NCBI GenBank assembly: GCA_965220305.1 | Contig: OZ244817.1 | Span: 2,666,001-2,730,000, forward strand | Reading direction: 5' to 3' | From: G965220305 sp965220305 | GTDB lineage: Bacteria > Chloroflexota > Dehalococcoidia > Lucifugimonadales > UBA3495 | DNA length: 64,000 nucleotides | Shown here: piece after piece, positions 17,209 to 25,648 of the stretch | Layout: each line of letters opens with the position of its first letter | Numbering within the stretch: position 1 is the first letter of the stretch | The notes under the pieces: model-generated | The model's database searches: none | Told to the model about the DNA's origin: nothing | Seen by the model: the letters and a program-made list of their open reading frames with translations, nothing else | Made by a program: the position numbers and the translations under genes

Positions 17209-18528
17209 ATGCGTATTCTGTTGATTGCTACCAACCGCCATAACCGCTGGATGAGCCGCGACGAGGTGCGGCCCCTGCCCATCGGGCTGGCCTACGTGGC
17301 CGCATATATCGACCCGGAGCGTCACCCCCTGCGGGTGCTGGACCTGATGTTCGCGGACGACTACCTGGCCGAGACCGAGGCCACCGTCCGGGAGTTTCAA
17401 CCCCAGTTGATAGGCATATCCATCCGCAACTTGGACAACGGCAGCTATGTGAATCCCCAGTCGGCCCTGCCTGTTACCCGGGAGGTGATACAGCGGATTC
17501 GCAGTTGCAGCGACGCTACCATTGCCTGTGGCGGTCCCGCATTCAGCACCCTGCCCCAGGACTGCTTCAACTACCTGGAGCCCGACGTCGGCCTGGCCGG
17601 GGACGCCGCCGACGCTTTCGCCCAACTGGCCGACCTATTGGAGGGAAACCAGCCCTACCACGACTTGTCGGGCATCGTCTACCGGGAGGACGGGGAAGTT
17701 AAGACCGCGCCCAACCGGGCCTCCTCGGGACTTAACAAGCCTCCCCGGTTGGGAGACCTGGACTTGGCCCAATACCGCCAGGCCGGGTTCGGCGTGGGGG
17801 TTATTACCAAGCTGGGCTGGTACTCTTCCACGGTGGCCAGCCCCAACTCCGGCGACGACTGGCGGATAATACGTCCGGTGGAAGAGGTTGTGGAGGAGGT
17901 GCAGCGCCTCCGGGGGGAGTATGGCCTGGAAGAGTTCTTCTTCATCGACCAGGCTTTCAACCAACCCAGCCAGTACGCCAAGGACCTGTGTCACTCCCTC
18001 ATCGACGCCGATGTCAACATCAGGTGGAATACCAACTTGAGGCCCGAGGACTGCGACCGGGAGTTGGTGTCGCTGATGGTGACATCGGGCTGCCAGATGG
18101 TCCTAATTGGCGGCGCAACTATACCCACGCTCATCCCCAAGGAAGACGACAGCAGCGATTCCTTCCGCCTCTCCGCCGACCTGGCGTCTCTGCAACACCT
18201 GTGCGATTTGTGCCAGTCCCAGGGCTTGTCCTACTCCATCACCCAGGGATTCGGCGAGCCGGGGGAGACGGATGGTTCCATCCGCACCAAGCTGGCCTTT
18301 CTTTCGGCGGCGGCGGGCCCCGACCGGGCCGCCACCGTAACCCTGCGCATCGGCAACCGGCTGCTGCCCGGCAGCGACCTGACCCGTCAGGCCGCTCAGG
18401 AGGGCATAATCAGCGGAGAGGGCGACCTGCTCATGCCCGTCTACTACGTGACCCCGGTGGTGCGGAGCAGCCTACAGGAAACGCTGGAAGCCGCGGTGCG
18501 GGACCATCCCACCTGGAACATAATGTAA
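17209..18528 (+). CDS. B12-binding radical-SAM-like protein lacking the cluster cysteines
   Basis: A 439-residue protein with the plan of B12-dependent radical SAM enzymes. Residues 1-150 are a cobalamin-binding-like Rossmann domain (RPLPIGLAYVAAYI, LIGISIRN, ACGGPAFS). From about 195 comes the radical-SAM-like TIM barrel, with RPVEEVVEEVQRL, FFFIDQAFNQ, NIRWNTNLRP and SYSITQGFGEPGET. Where family members have T-K-x-G-C-x3-C-x2-C this protein has TKLGWYSSTVAS: the three ligands are Trp, Thr and Ser. It therefore cannot bind the usual 4Fe-4S cluster and is probably not a radical enzyme; a binding or structural role is possible. The frame is intact. ATG at 17209. Confidence 0.85.
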   Translation: MRILLIATNRHNRWMSRDEVRPLPIGLAYVAAYIDPERHPLRVLDLMFADDYLAETEATVREFQPQLIGISIRNLDNGSYVNPQSALPVTREVIQRIRSCSDATIACGGPAFSTLPQDCFNYLEPDVGLAGDAADAFAQLADLLEGNQPYHDLSGIVYREDGEVKTAPNRASSGLNKPPRLGDLDLAQYRQAGFGVGVITKLGWYSSTVASPNSGDDWRIIRPVEEVVEEVQRLRGEYGLEEFFFIDQAFNQPSQYAKDLCHSLIDADVNIRWNTNLRPEDCDRELVSLMVTSGCQMVLIGGATIPTLIPKEDDSSDSFRLSADLASLQHLCDLCQSQGLSYSITQGFGEPGETDGSIRTKLAFLSAAAGPDRAATVTLRIGNRLLPGSDLTRQAAQEGIISGEGDLLMPVYYVTPVVRSSLQETLEAAVRDHPTWNIM

Positions 18529-18584
18529 ACCGCTAACCTGAGGACCCTCGGTATGGGCCCCACCGGGCCCGAAATGCTGCCGGT

Positions 18585-18893
18585 CTATTCCAGCAGCTTG
18601 ACCAGGGCGACGGTGGCGGTGACGGTGCCCAGGGCGGTCATAATCAGAAGCCCGGCGAACCACCGGACCAGCCGAGCCTCCGCTGCCGCTATCTCTGACC
18701 GGAACTCGCCTCGCAATTCGGCAAATCGGGCGTCCATGTAGGCGCGTAGTTCCATCAGGTCGGCCTTGCTGGCGACGTTCTCTCCCAGGGACTGTTGGAT
18801 GGCGGCAACGATGGCCTCGGCTTGGCCGTTGTCAAAGCCGGCGTCCCTTAGCGCCTGGGCAATTCGGAGGGTGTCGAAGGCGGGGATGGTCAT
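18585..18893 (-). CDS. DUF1640/CCDC90-like coiled-coil membrane protein
   Basis: A 102-residue protein: FDTLRIAQALRDAGFDNGQAEAIVAAI (4-30) is the usual start of DUF1640/CCDC90-type proteins, then a charged coiled coil (about 40-72) and one membrane helix (about 75-97). The function of the bacterial members is unknown; the eukaryotic relative MCUR1 is mitochondrial. It has the same architecture as the proteins at 14776-15117 and 32000-32218. Confidence 0.75.
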   Translation of the reverse strand: MTIPAFDTLRIAQALRDAGFDNGQAEAIVAAIQQSLGENVASKADLMELRAYMDARFAELRGEFRSEIAAAEARLVRWFAGLLIMTALGTVTATVALVKLLE

Positions 18894-19066
18894 CGTTCAA
18901 CCTCTGCCCCGAGTGTACCAGTAAGGCCAATGGCGTACAATGCCCGGGATTCCTACCGCCGCCCAGCGCCGCTGTAACCTGCTGCCTCCCAAAGTGGGTG
19001 TCCGGCGCCGTCTTCCCAGGGGCAATCAGGGTATGCGGCAACTAGAGAGCTAACGAGGAAGAGACA

Positions 19067-19558
19067 ATGGCAAAACTGAGCCAGCAAGAAATCGACTCCT
19101 ATCTCGCCGAGCCCCACGTGGCGCTGCTTACCAGCATCCGGCCCAACGGCAGGCCCCACGTGGCCCCGGTGTGGTTCGTGTGGCAGAGCCTTGCCCCCGG
19201 GAAAGAGCCTAGCCCCGGCCCGGCTGAGACAAGTAACCTTGCGGGCCGGGGCGTATGGCAAGTATGCCGGGCTCTGGTGATGACCGGGGCCTCGTCGCTA
19301 AAGGCGCGAAACCTCCGGAACAACCCCTCCGTTGCCCTGTCGGTGGCCTCGGACTCCCGCCCCTACCAGTACGTCAGCTTGGAAGGTGAAGCCAGCCTGA
19401 CCCAGGACAATATGGCCGAACTGGTACACCGCATCTGCACCCGCTACGATGGGCCGGAGCAGGGCGCCGTCTACGCCCGGGAACTGTTGGAGCACGGCAA
19501 TATGGTGGTTATCGACGTGCAGGTCGAGCGAATAATCTCCTGGAAGCAGGACGATTAG
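19067..19558 (+). CDS. PPOX-class flavin/F420-binding protein with an in-frame palindromic insertion
   Basis: A 163-residue split-barrel protein of the pyridoxamine-5'-phosphate-oxidase-like class. EPHVALLTSIRPNGRPHVAPVWFVW (about 15-39) and ALVMTGASSLKARNLRNNP (about 70-88) are the usual flavin/F420-binding core. Between these, where the family normally has only a few residues, lie about 30 extra ones encoded by a palindromic element at 19184-19276. The frame stays open. The insert would fall in a loop joining two strands. It may bind FMN, F420 or haem; substrate unknown. Start with AAGAGACA before the ATG. Confidence 0.88.
   Translation: MAKLSQQEIDSYLAEPHVALLTSIRPNGRPHVAPVWFVWQSLAPGKEPSPGPAETSNLAGRGVWQVCRALVMTGASSLKARNLRNNPSVALSVASDSRPYQYVSLEGEASLTQDNMAELVHRICTRYDGPEQGAVYARELLEHGNMVVIDVQVERIISWKQDD
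19184..19276. repeat. Palindromic element inserted in frame in the PPOX gene
   Basis: Ninety-three bases, 31 codons. The outer arms CAGAGC/GCTCTG and CTTGCC/GGCAAG enclose a perfect inner stem CCCCGGCCCG/CGGGCCGGGG (19213-19222, 19242-19251). The loop holds TGAGACAAGTAACCTTG, which can itself pair CAAG with CTTG around TAAC. The same 17-base loop occurs at 37711-37727 between a different, 15-base perfect stem. It resembles in principle the in-frame palindromic elements of Rickettsia, but the sequence is different. Confidence 0.75.
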
Positions 19559-19627
19559 GGGCCAACTTCGGGTTGAATCGACTTCCGACCTTCTGGCGTA
19601 GGTGGAAACCAGGGTGGGGCCGGTGGT

Positions 19628-19765
19628 GGAAAGGCGCATCCAACACCTGAAATATGGCGGGTGGTAAAGTGGCGCCCCGTCATTCCGGCGAAGGCCGGAA
19701 TCCAGGGCAGGGCCCGGGTTGTGGGAAAGGCTTATCCAACATCTGAAATACGGCGGGTGGTAAAG
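19628..19765. repeat. About 42-base direct repeat flanking a CGTCATTCC palindrome
   Basis: GGAAAGGC...CAACA(C/T)CTGAAATA(T/C)GGCGGGTGGTAAAG occurs at about 19628-19670 and again at 19724-19765. Between the copies lies the dispersed CGTCATTCCGGCGAAGG palindrome (19678-19706). The second copy ends just before the next gene's start codon and may carry its ribosome site. Confidence 0.75.
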
Positions 19766-19770
19766 CAAAC

Positions 19771-20934
19771 ATGAAAGCAACGGCTGAGGCGGTGATAATC
19801 GGCGGCGGGGTTATGGGGTGCAGCATCCTCTACAACCTGGCCCAGCGGGGCATGACCGACACCCTGCTGCTGGAGCGAGACGTGCTGGGCTCCGGCTCTA
19901 CCGGACGCTCCCAGGCCATTTGCCGAATGCACTACTCCAACCCGGTCACCGCCGCCATGGCCTGGGAAAGCCTGAAGGTCTTTGCCAACTTCAGCGACGT
20001 GGTGGGCGGGGTCTCCTCCTTCGTCGAGACGGGCTACCTGGTGGTCGTCCAGGGTATTGACCGGGCCAGCATGGAGCAGAACGTCGCCATGCAGCAGGAG
20101 TTGGGGATCGACACCCGGGTGGTTTCGGAGTCGGAGGTCGGCGAGTTGGCCCCCATGATCCAGGTATTCCCGGAAGAGGGCCTGGCCTGGGAGCCCCAGT
20201 CCGGGTATGCTGACCCCTACCTGGTGACAACCTCCTACGCCACCCGCGCCCGGGAGATGGGGGCGGAAATTGCCCTGCGTACCCCGGTGACGGGCGTCGA
20301 GATTTCCGGCGGACGGGTGCGGGCGGTGATTACGGAGCAGGGCCGGGTGGAAACCCCCATCGCGGTGGTGGCGGCAGGCCCTTGGGCCCGTCCCCTGCTG
20401 GCCCCCAACGGCATCGACCTCCCGCTGAGCACGGTGCGCCACCAGGTGGCGGTGCTCACCCGCCCGGTGGACCAGCTACCCCAGCACCCGGCGGTGGGAG
20501 ACATCGCCCAGTCCTTTTCCTTCCGGCCCGACGGGACCGCCCTGACCATGCTGGGCTTCGGGGAGGACGAGGTTGACCCGGATACCTACAACCAGGGTGT
20601 GGACATGCCCGACCTGGCCGATGCCGTGGCAAGGCTGGCCCGCCGGATGCCCGCTATGGCCGACACCTACTACCGGGGCGGCTGGTCGGGGCTGTTCACC
20701 ATCACCCCCGACTGGCACCCCATCCTGGACCGGGTGCCCGAGGTGCAGGGGCTGTTCTGCGCCGTGGGCTTCAGCGGCCACGGTTTCAAGCTGTCTCCAG
20801 CCATTGGCATCAGCATGGCCGAGCTTATAACCCAGGGCCAGGCCACCACCATCGACTTGACCCCGCTTCGCTTCAGTCGTTTCGCCGAGGGCGACCTGAT
20901 GTCCTCCCGCTACCGCTACCGGGTATTGGCCTAG
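19771..20934 (+). CDS. FAD-dependent oxidoreductase of the DAO/sarcosine oxidase type
   Basis: A 387-residue protein of the D-amino-acid oxidase family. The FAD motif AVIIGGGVMGCSILYNLAQRG (7-27) and the second DLLLERD-type strand are at the N terminus; GSGSTGRSQAICRMHYSN corresponds to the STxxSxG-type region of sarcosine oxidase beta-like and dimethylglycine oxidase proteins; the C-terminal GLFCAVGFSGHGFKLSPAIG closes the FAD site. It probably oxidises an N-methyl or secondary amine or imino acid. One-carbon release would fit with the nearby glycine cleavage genes, but that is only context. Confidence 0.9.
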   Translation: MKATAEAVIIGGGVMGCSILYNLAQRGMTDTLLLERDVLGSGSTGRSQAICRMHYSNPVTAAMAWESLKVFANFSDVVGGVSSFVETGYLVVVQGIDRASMEQNVAMQQELGIDTRVVSESEVGELAPMIQVFPEEGLAWEPQSGYADPYLVTTSYATRAREMGAEIALRTPVTGVEISGGRVRAVITEQGRVETPIAVVAAGPWARPLLAPNGIDLPLSTVRHQVAVLTRPVDQLPQHPAVGDIAQSFSFRPDGTALTMLGFGEDEVDPDTYNQGVDMPDLADAVARLARRMPAMADTYYRGGWSGLFTITPDWHPILDRVPEVQGLFCAVGFSGHGFKLSPAIGISMAELITQGQATTIDLTPLRFSRFAEGDLMSSRYRYRVLA

Positions 20935-21017
20935 AAGTCCCCTCGGTACGCGGCCTTCGCCCTCTCGGCATAAAAGGCGAGCCAGCGGGGGCCTGACTTC
21001 CCCACGTCAGCCAGCCC

Positions 21018-21045
21018 GTAGGGGCGCGCAGCCCCGCGCCCCTAC
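21018..21045. repeat. GTAGGGGCGCG hairpin
   Basis: GTAGGGGCGCG and CGCGCCCCTAC form a perfect 11-base stem with a 6-base loop, 84 bases after the FAD-oxidoreductase gene. No run of T follows, so I call it a repeat hairpin and not a terminator. Confidence 0.55.
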
Positions 21046-21079
21046 ACTAAGAATTGCCCGAGCGGTCCTTCATTCCGAG

Positions 21080-21124
21080 AAAACCCCCCAACCGGGCCAG
21101 TTCCGACATCGGGCCGGTGGGGGG
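21080..21124 (-). terminator. Probable terminator of the GlcG-like gene
   Basis: On the minus strand CCCCCCACCGGCCC and GGCCCGGTTGGGGGG form a long, slightly imperfect stem followed by TTTTCTC. It lies about 106 bases beyond the stop of the gene at 21231-21629. Confidence 0.5.
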
Positions 21125-21230
21125 TTGTCATGTTTTCAGGACGCAGCCTGGGGCGGACCGCCATTAGGATGGTCGATGCCCGGCGGCAGGAACGCCCTGG
21201 CTGCACCTCCGGCGTTTCCGACGGGGCTGG

Positions 21231-21629
21231 CTACAGCGCCTCGATTCCAGCCCGGGCGGCGTCCTCGTCCTCCTGGCTGCTGCCTCCGCTGCCGCCGATG
21301 GCGCCAATCAGTTCGCCATCCCGAAAGATGGGCAGCGCGCCCTGTCCGGGCACAAACTCGCCCCTCTCCACCTCCATTACCGCCCGCAGCACCGGAGTCA
21401 TAGCCCGGTCGGTGAGGTCGGCGCTGGATATGCCGAAGCAAGCCGAGGCCCGGGCCTTGCCCCGGGAAACGTAAGGAGTCCGCCAGGGCGCGCCGTCCAT
21501 GCGGACCATGCACTTCAGGTCTCCCCGTTCGTCCACCACCGAGATGCTCAGCTTCACGCCCATTTCCAACGCCTTGTTCTTCGCCGCCTGCAACATTCGC
21601 TCCGCATCTTCCAAGGTCATGCCCGCCAT
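21231..21629 (-). CDS. GlcG/HbpS family protein (heme-binding-like, DUF336)
   Basis: A 132-residue protein with the family layout: LEDAERMLQAAKNKALEMGVKLSISVVDERGDL (5-37), then MVRMDGAP, ARASACFGISSADL, and the Gly-rich end GELIGAIGGSGGSSQEDEDAARAG. HbpS binds heme in Streptomyces; most relatives, including GlcG, have no defined role and often sit near small-molecule catabolic genes. The ATG at 21629 follows GGAGGCAAGGAA. A TATAAT-type box is 55 bases upstream. Confidence 0.88.
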   Translation of the reverse strand: MAGMTLEDAERMLQAAKNKALEMGVKLSISVVDERGDLKCMVRMDGAPWRTPYVSRGKARASACFGISSADLTDRAMTPVLRAVMEVERGEFVPGQGALPIFRDGELIGAIGGSGGSSQEDEDAARAGIEAL

Positions 21630-21683
21630 TTCCTTGCCTCCGTTCAGCCAATAAATTCCCGCCGTCAGTCGGCGGCTGCCCGC

Positions 21684-21689
21684 ATTATA
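21684..21689 (-). promoter_or_regulatory. Candidate -10 box (TATAAT) for the GlcG-like gene
   Basis: On the minus strand TATAAT occurs in ACTATAATGCGGG, about 55 bases before the start codon at 21629. The -35 is not clear. Confidence 0.4.
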
Positions 21690-21949
21690 GTTAAGATGGG
21701 TGGCCGCGTATACGGTGATCTCCATCTCGCCGTGGCAATCGCCTTTTCAACGGGAAAGCCCCGTAATTCCCGCTTAATCCGATCCTTACCGCCCCCTACC
21801 CCGTCATTCCCGCGAAAGCGGGAATCCAGACCTCAACCCTGCTCCCCTAATATTCTTCCCTAGCCGCTAGGCCTCCCGCCCTCGCCCGTTAGACAGGCAC
21901 TCCCCATGAGGCTATAGTTACAGTCCAGACGGCCCTTCCGAGGTGTTTG

Positions 21950-22891
21950 ATGAATTTCGGCTTTTACCTGCCCAATCACGGACCCAACGCCCGCCCGGAA
22001 CCCCTGGCCCGCATCGCCCAACAGGGAGACGAGTCGGGTTTCTATTGCATGGTGGCCGGAGACCATATCCTGGTTCCCAACCAGGTGGACTCTCCCTACC
22101 CCTACACCGTCAGCGGCGAGTTCTCCGGGGGTGAGAGCGGAGAATATTATGAGCAGCTAACCCTGCTCACCTACCTGGCCGGAATTACCAAGAATATCCG
22201 GCTGGTGCCCAGCGTTATGATCGTTCCCTACCGTCCGCCCCTGTTGGCGGCCAAGATTCTGGCCACCCTGGACGTGCTCTCCCAGGGACGCCTGATCCTG
22301 GGCGTAGGCGTGGGCTGGATGGAGGAGGAATTCGAGGCCCTGGGCGCCCCGCCTTTCCACCGTAGGGGCGAGGTGACCAACGAGTACCTTCGCGCCTTCA
22401 AGGAGCTATGGACCAGCGACAACCCCACCTTCCAGGGGGAGTTCTGCCAGTTTTCCGACATCCAGTTCCTGCCCAAGCCCGTTCAGAAGCCCCATCCGCC
22501 CATCTGGGTGGGCGGTCAAAGCCACCCCGCCATGCGCCGCGCCGCCGAACTGGGCAACGGCTGGCACCCGGTGGGGGCCATTCCCGCCGCGCCCCTGGAG
22601 CCGGAGGAACTGGCCCAGAACATCGCGGTGATGCACCGCTACGCCGAAAGGGCCGGGCGCGACCCGGCGGAGATCGAGGTCTCCATGAAGGCCCCGCTGT
22701 ACGACTCCGCCGGGCCTTCCGACGGGCCCAGACGCCGCTTTGCCGGCACACCGGACCAGGTGCTTCAAGACGTGCAGACCTACAGCGACGTGGGGGTGGA
22801 CGACATTATTTTCGACATTCGCGGCAACGACTTGAACCAGGCCCTGGAGCGGCTGGACTGGTTCTCCAGCGAAGTCATGGCCCACGCCTGA
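21950..22891 (+). CDS. LLM-class flavin-dependent oxidoreductase (probably F420-dependent)
   Basis: A 313-residue bacterial luciferase-like TIM barrel. MNFGFYLPNHGP at the start, GDHILVPNQ (about 41-49), RLILGVGVGWMEEEFEALG (about 110-128) and PHPPIWVGGQS (about 180-190) match the F420-dependent Rv2161c-type subgroup. It would oxidise or reduce a small substrate with F420 or FMN. ATG at 21950, with GAGGTG upstream; a TTG immediately before it is an alternative. No F420 biosynthesis gene is in the window. Confidence 0.92.
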   Translation: MNFGFYLPNHGPNARPEPLARIAQQGDESGFYCMVAGDHILVPNQVDSPYPYTVSGEFSGGESGEYYEQLTLLTYLAGITKNIRLVPSVMIVPYRPPLLAAKILATLDVLSQGRLILGVGVGWMEEEFEALGAPPFHRRGEVTNEYLRAFKELWTSDNPTFQGEFCQFSDIQFLPKPVQKPHPPIWVGGQSHPAMRRAAELGNGWHPVGAIPAAPLEPEELAQNIAVMHRYAERAGRDPAEIEVSMKAPLYDSAGPSDGPRRRFAGTPDQVLQDVQTYSDVGVDDIIFDIRGNDLNQALERLDWFSSEVMAHA

Positions 22892-23144
22892 GCCGGGCCG
22901 CCTGGTCAATAACATGCCGAGGGACCGCGCCTCCGTCATTCCGCCGGAATCCAGGGGTGGTGGTGAGAGCGGTAGGGTGCATGGCTGTGCGCCCCTCGCC
23001 TCAATCCGGCTACTGCTCTATGCCAACCCTAGCTGCTCACTCCGAGCTTGTCGAAGGGCAGGCTCTGCGTCGGAATAACGGTCATGGTAGGCAGCCTGTC
23101 CCTTCCCCCACGTCCTCGTTATGGACTCGGATACACCCTTACCC

Positions 23145-23150
23145 TATAAT
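23145..23150 (+). promoter_or_regulatory. Candidate -10 box (TATAAT) for the DUF1015 gene
   Basis: TATAAT 75 bases before the ATG at 23225. This position makes the upstream in-frame GTG at 23153 an unlikely start. The 22892-23224 gap otherwise holds a truncated CGTCATTCC repeat (22934-22956) and a GAGCTTGTCGAAGG repeat (23040-23058). Confidence 0.45.
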
Positions 23151-23224
23151 CTGTGCTGAGTTGGGTCCAGGCGCCTTTCCCAGCTACAGTTGGAAGCCCA
23201 GAACCGCGTTTAGGAGCAAGCAGC

Positions 23225-24514
23225 ATGGTGGTTTTTCGTCCTTTCCGGGGATGCCGGTACGACCCCCAGGTGGTGGGTGACATGGCTGCCATTCTCTGCC
23301 CCCCCTACGACATAATCGGCCCGGAGCTCAAGGAGTCCCTCAAGGGCCGCAGTCCCTACAACGCGGTCCACCTGGAAGGGGGAGAACAACCGGACCCGGT
23401 GAATCCCGAGGCGAGCTACCGCCAGGCTGCCGCCCTGTTCCGGGAATGGCTGAGCCAGGGCGTGCTGCGACGGGAACAGGAGCCTTGCTATTACCTGATG
23501 CGGCGCCGTTACCAGTTCCGGGGCCAGGCCCTCTCCCATCTGGGCCTGTTCGGTGACCTGCAGGTGGAAGACTACGACAGCGGCTCCGTGTTCCCCCACG
23601 AGTTCACCCGGGAGCCGGCGGTGCTGGACCGGGTGGCCCTGCTGGAAGCCTGCAAGGCCCAGTTCAGCCCGATTATGAGCTTATATCGGGACGCCGAAGG
23701 GGAGCTCAGGCCGGTGTTGGAGCAGGTCATGTCCCAGGCGCCTGCGGTGGAGGTGGAGGGTAGCGCCGATGGCGATGTTGCATTCTGGAGGGTCTCCGAT
23801 GCCTCGGTGCAGCAGAGCATCCGCCGGTTCTTCGCCGACCGCCCGGTGTTCCTGGCCGACGGCCACCACCGCTACGAAGCGGCGTTGCGCTACCGGCGGC
23901 GGCAGTCCCAGGAAGGTGGCTCCCTGGGCGCAGACGCCGCGCATAATTACGTGACCATGGCGTTGATTGAATTCGATGACCCCGGGCTGGTGCTGCTGCC
24001 CTACCATCGGGTGGTGGGCGGCCTGTCGCCGGAGTCTCTGCACGGGATTAGGGAAAAGTTGGCGGAGCTGTTCCAGGTGCAACCCGTGGCCCCCGGGGAA
24101 TCGGTTGACGCCCTGTTGGATCGGGTAAATACCCTGGGGCAGCAGGGCCACGCCCTGGCCATGGTGGGCCTGGAAGCTGACGGCCCTTCCTTGCTAACGC
24201 TGCGCCAGGAAGTGGACTGGAGGCAGTGGGGGGAATTGGCGGTGTCTGAAGCCTGGATCCTGGAAGAGCAGGTAATCAGGCCGCTGCTGGGCGATACGAT
24301 GAACCGGCACGTGGACTATACCCACGACCACGATGCCGCCGTGGCCCGGGTGGCGTCCGGGGAGCAGCAATTGGCCTGCCTGCTGCGGCCCTTCCCCATG
24401 GACACCTTTGAATCAATCGTGGGGGGTGGGCAGCGGCTGCCCGCCAAGTCCACCTTCTTCTATCCCAAGCTGCCTACCGGGTTGGTCATCAACCAACTGG
24501 AAGGCAACCTCTAG
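23225..24514 (+). CDS. DUF1015 family protein
   Basis: A 429-residue protein of the DUF1015 family. Characteristic segments are VFRPFRGCRYDP at the start, ILCPPYDIIGPE (about 23-34), YNAVHLE, FLADGHHRYEAALRYRR (about 213-229) and the final ATFFYPKLPTGLVINQL-like end. Its biochemical role is not established; genes of this family often sit near amino acid or one-carbon genes. It overlaps the convergent coiled-coil gene by the four bases CTAG. Confidence 0.9.
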   Translation: MVVFRPFRGCRYDPQVVGDMAAILCPPYDIIGPELKESLKGRSPYNAVHLEGGEQPDPVNPEASYRQAAALFREWLSQGVLRREQEPCYYLMRRRYQFRGQALSHLGLFGDLQVEDYDSGSVFPHEFTREPAVLDRVALLEACKAQFSPIMSLYRDAEGELRPVLEQVMSQAPAVEVEGSADGDVAFWRVSDASVQQSIRRFFADRPVFLADGHHRYEAALRYRRRQSQEGGSLGADAAHNYVTMALIEFDDPGLVLLPYHRVVGGLSPESLHGIREKLAELFQVQPVAPGESVDALLDRVNTLGQQGHALAMVGLEADGPSLLTLRQEVDWRQWGELAVSEAWILEEQVIRPLLGDTMNRHVDYTHDHDAAVARVASGEQQLACLLRPFPMDTFESIVGGGQRLPAKSTFFYPKLPTGLVINQLEGNL

Positions 24515-24969
24515 GTGTCCTCGAAGCGCTCCTGGTAGCGGGCGGTGATAACCATTTCGGCCCGTTTGCTGTGCTCGGCGATGAAGTGCTCCAGCCGCCG
24601 AATCTCAACCAAGGTCTCGGCATCCTCGCCGAAGAAGCGCACCCGCCTTTTTAGGTCTGACAGGGAGCGGCGGGCCTCGTCCACCTGTTGGATGGATTCC
24701 AGGGCTGCCAGTTCCTCGTTGGCGGCTTTCTTGATGGTCAATAGCCGCTGCCGGGTATCCTGGGCGTCGCGCAGCCTTTCATCAATCTCCCCCATGGCCG
24801 ACAGGGAGTTGTCCAAGGAGGTCCTACCGTAGATTACCTGACGGGGCAGCCGCCGCAACTGGGTGCGGAACTGGGCAATCATGGAGTCCAGTTGCCGCTC
24901 TTTATTTTGAATCTCCGCCAGGCTCATGCGGAGAATTGCCATGGTCTGCTGTAATTGTGAAGTAGACAC
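24511..24969 (-). CDS. Coiled-coil protein, unknown
   Basis: A 152-residue soluble protein, almost entirely helical and charged, with heptad patterns at about 10-45, 58-95 and 95-140. No membrane segment or motif is seen. It ends within the stop codon of the DUF1015 gene. Function unknown. Confidence 0.6.
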   Translation of the reverse strand: MSTSQLQQTMAILRMSLAEIQNKERQLDSMIAQFRTQLRRLPRQVIYGRTSLDNSLSAMGEIDERLRDAQDTRQRLLTIKKAANEELAALESIQQVDEARRSLSDLKRRVRFFGEDAETLVEIRRLEHFIAEHSKRAEMVITARYQERFEDT

Positions 24970-25039
24970 CCCTGCGGTCTCCTACCCTGGGGCCAGGTCA
25001 GTATCGCGCTGGCCTCTACCGGGTTGTTCTAAATTCGCT

Positions 25040-25648
25040 TTGCGCTCTACGTCTGCATAGTTACGCCGCCGGGCTTTACGGTTCCTCCTGGGTGGTGGGT
25101 GTGGGTTCGTCGAAGGGTTCCCCCCGCTCCAGGGCCTCCAAACGACGCTGGTTCCAGGCTTCCCATCTCTTCTGGTTGTCCGCCCTTCCTTCGGCTCGTC
25201 CCTCGGCTCGTCCCTGCGCCCGTCCCTCCGCCTGGCGCTGGGCAATCCACTGCTCCCTTTCCATGCGCCGCTTCTCCCGCAGCGGCTTCAGAAGTTTCTC
25301 TTCCAGATATGCTCCTACTACCATTGCGCCTCTTGCGCTCTACGTCTGCATCGTTGCGCCGCCGGGCTTTACGGTTCCTCCTGGGTGGTGGGCGTGGATT
25401 CGTCGAAGGGTTCCCCCCGCTCCAGGGCCTCCAAACGACGCTGGTTCCAGGCTTCCCATATCTTCTGGTTGTCCGCCCGTCCCTCGGCTCGTCCCTGCGC
25501 TCGTCCCTCGGCTCGTCCCTGCGCCCGTCCCTGCGCCCGTCCCTCCGCCTGGCGCTGGGCAATCCACTGCTCCCTTTCCATGCGCCGCTTCTCCCGCAGC
25601 GGCTTCAGAAGTTTCTCTTCCAGATATGCTCCTACTACCATTGCGCCT
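25040..25648. repeat. Tandem duplication of a roughly 300-base gene 3' segment
   Basis: Bases about 25040-25330 and 25334-25648 are near-identical, both starting TTGCGCTCTACGTCTGCAT and ending at ACCATTGCGCCT. They cover the C-terminal half of the membrane gene at 25369-25899. The second copy has two more 12-base units in the Arg-Ala-Glu-Gly repeat than the first. Confidence 0.88.
25076..25324 (-). pseudogene. Duplicated C-terminal fragment of the RAEG-repeat membrane protein
   Basis: An 82-codon frame matching the last part of the protein at 25369-25899 from VVGAYLEEKLLKPLREKRR to the TPTTQEEP end, without the membrane half. It has its own ATG and an open frame, so a short product is possible, but it looks like a by-product of the local tandem duplication. 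Confidence 0.65.

Noticed and set aside
23153..23224. Upstream GTG start for DUF1015
   Set aside because: A TATAAT box lies immediately before it, so the transcript probably starts beyond that GTG; the ATG at 23225 has AGGAG and the family N terminus.
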